Assembly (NCBI GenBank): GCA_002471345.1
Contig: DKPS01000150.1
Location: forward strand, 1 to 15,365
Direction: 5' to 3'
From: Saprospiraceae bacterium UBA7328
Lineage (GTDB): Bacteria; Bacteroidota; Bacteroidia; Chitinophagales; Saprospiraceae
DNA: 15,365 nucleotides
This document shows, in pieces, positions 14,763-15,365 of the stretch (its first letter is position 1; each line of letters begins with the position of its first letter). The notes beneath the pieces are model-generated. The model worked only from the letters and a program-made list of their open reading frames with translations, was not told where the DNA came from and did not search any database. A program made the position numbers and the translations under genes.

Positions 14763-15365
14763 TTAGTCTTCTTCACCCAATTCATCTTTGATGAGTCGGA
14801 GGGTCCTACTATTCTCTTCTTTTGCCTTTTCTAGAAGTAGGATTCGCCAATATCTTATGGATCGAATATGTAATAATGATGAGTAGTAAAAATGACTGTT
14901 TATGATCTGATTATATGTTACCGGTTTTAGTAAATCATGCTCGACTTCTAAGAAATTGTCGATTATAAATTTGGTGAAATGATCATCATAAAGTTGGACT
15001 TCATTTAAAATCTTATCAGTTTGAGAATATGTAAACTCAAACAAATTTACAATGTCCTCTTTCAATGAAGCGGACTGTAAAATGTCAAAGCCAGTGTTCT
15101 TCAATTCTTCATATCCTGTCGAAGAAACTCTTAATCGTTGAACGACTCTTACCGAATGAAAAAGTTGATTCATCGAGTTCTCATAAGGGCGTTTGTCTTC
15201 AATTATTGATATGACTTCGTCTGTTCGTTCATAATTTCTTTTCATTTTTGTTATACTCGAAGTAAAATGGTCGGAATTAGACACTATTGTCTTCGCTATT
15301 TGCTCCAACACTTTTGATTCTTTAATCCGATCCTTTTTTCCCTCATTCCAATTGTTAATCTGCAA
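14763..15365 (-). CDS. D11: DUF6090 family membrane protein, 5' end beyond the window
   Basis: The visible 201 codons begin at LQINNWNEGKK, so the basic tail and membrane helix (about 40 residues) lie beyond the right edge. What is visible is uninterrupted: a charged helix after QINNWN, the middle block YEELKNTGFDILQSASLK, a segment FIIDNFLEVEHDLLKP and the C-terminal helix RTLRLIKDELGEED ending at TAA 14763-14765. Expected full length is about 240 residues. Its C-terminal half (DDHFTKFIIDNFLE) resembles the D3 segment ENITEFFESYVLQHF, suggesting these two belong to one subgroup. Promoter and start cannot be seen. Confidence 0.82.
   Translation of the reverse strand: MQINNWNEGKKDRIKESKVLEQIAKTIVSNSDHFTSSITKMKRNYERTDEVISIIEDKRPYENSMNQLFHSVRVVQRLRVSSTGYEELKNTGFDILQSASLKEDIVNLFEFTYSQTDKILNEVQLYDDHFTKFIIDNFLEVEHDLLKPVTYNQIINSHFYYSSLLHIRSIRYWRILLLEKAKEENSRTLRLIKDELGEED

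Noticed and set aside
86..15365. Diversity-generating retroelement, CRISPR array, insertion sequence or prophage explaining the variable array
   Set aside because: No reverse transcriptase, spacer-repeat structure, transposase, integrase or terminal inverted repeats are visible. The paralogues differ by ordinary substitutions and indels.

Overview
The window is AT-rich DNA from a member of the Bacteroidota, most likely a marine Cytophagales or Flavobacteriales relative (inference). The grounds are a TonB-dependent receptor with an N-terminal carboxypeptidase-D-like domain, an HYC_CC_PP-type small protein, promoter boxes of the TAnnTTTG type in place of Shine-Dalgarno signals, and above all a large expansion of single-pass membrane proteins that I recognise as the Bacteroidota-specific DUF6090 family.

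Layout. Eleven DUF6090 copies, called D1 to D11 here from left to right, lie head-to-tail on the minus strand from base 86 to the right edge: D1 86-604, D2 612-1259, D3 1345-2133, D4 2291-3007, D5 3032-3778, D6 7371-8135, D7 8201-8942, D8 9060-9830, D9 10289-11098, D10 13881-14657, D11 14763 to beyond 15365. Two unrelated blocks interrupt the array. On the plus strand, 3959-7060 holds a three-gene, apparently copper-related operon (HYC_CC_PP-like protein, secreted heavy-metal-associated domain protein, TonB-dependent receptor) closed by a hairpin terminator at 7155-7190. On the minus strand, 11463-13724 encodes a secreted dipeptidyl-peptidase-IV-like S9 peptidase.

The DUF6090 copies share an almost invariant first 46 residues (basic cytoplasmic tail, one membrane helix ending in QINNWN) and then diverge strongly. 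Only two weak blocks recur downstream: Y-x-x-[LIM]-x-N-[ST]-G followed by L-R, and a late FEN-x-I. Four copies look intact (D3, D4, D6, D10), one is cut by the window edge (D11), five are broken (D1 5' truncation, D2 late frameshift, D5 in-frame TGA, D7 several lesions, D8 nonsense at codon 6), and one (D9) has ATA where the family ATG should be. This is a gene family in birth-and-death turnover.

The most interesting signal is regulatory. Every copy whose 5' end is visible carries a -7-like box (TATCTTTA or a close variant). In seven copies it sits exactly 4 nt before the ATG, the geometry expected for leaderless mRNAs with one promoter per gene. In D2 and D9 the box sits exactly 37 nt before the family start, 33 nt (11 codons) further away, and these two share a related spacer. 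A second notable signal is a 137-nt degenerate copy of the 3' end and 3' flank of the peptidase gene, found between D8 and D9; it records an old tandem duplication of a peptidase-tail plus DUF6090 unit.

How the parts work together: the copper operon is a self-contained envelope uptake or handling module. Nothing in the sequence links it, or the peptidase, functionally to the DUF6090 array beyond position.
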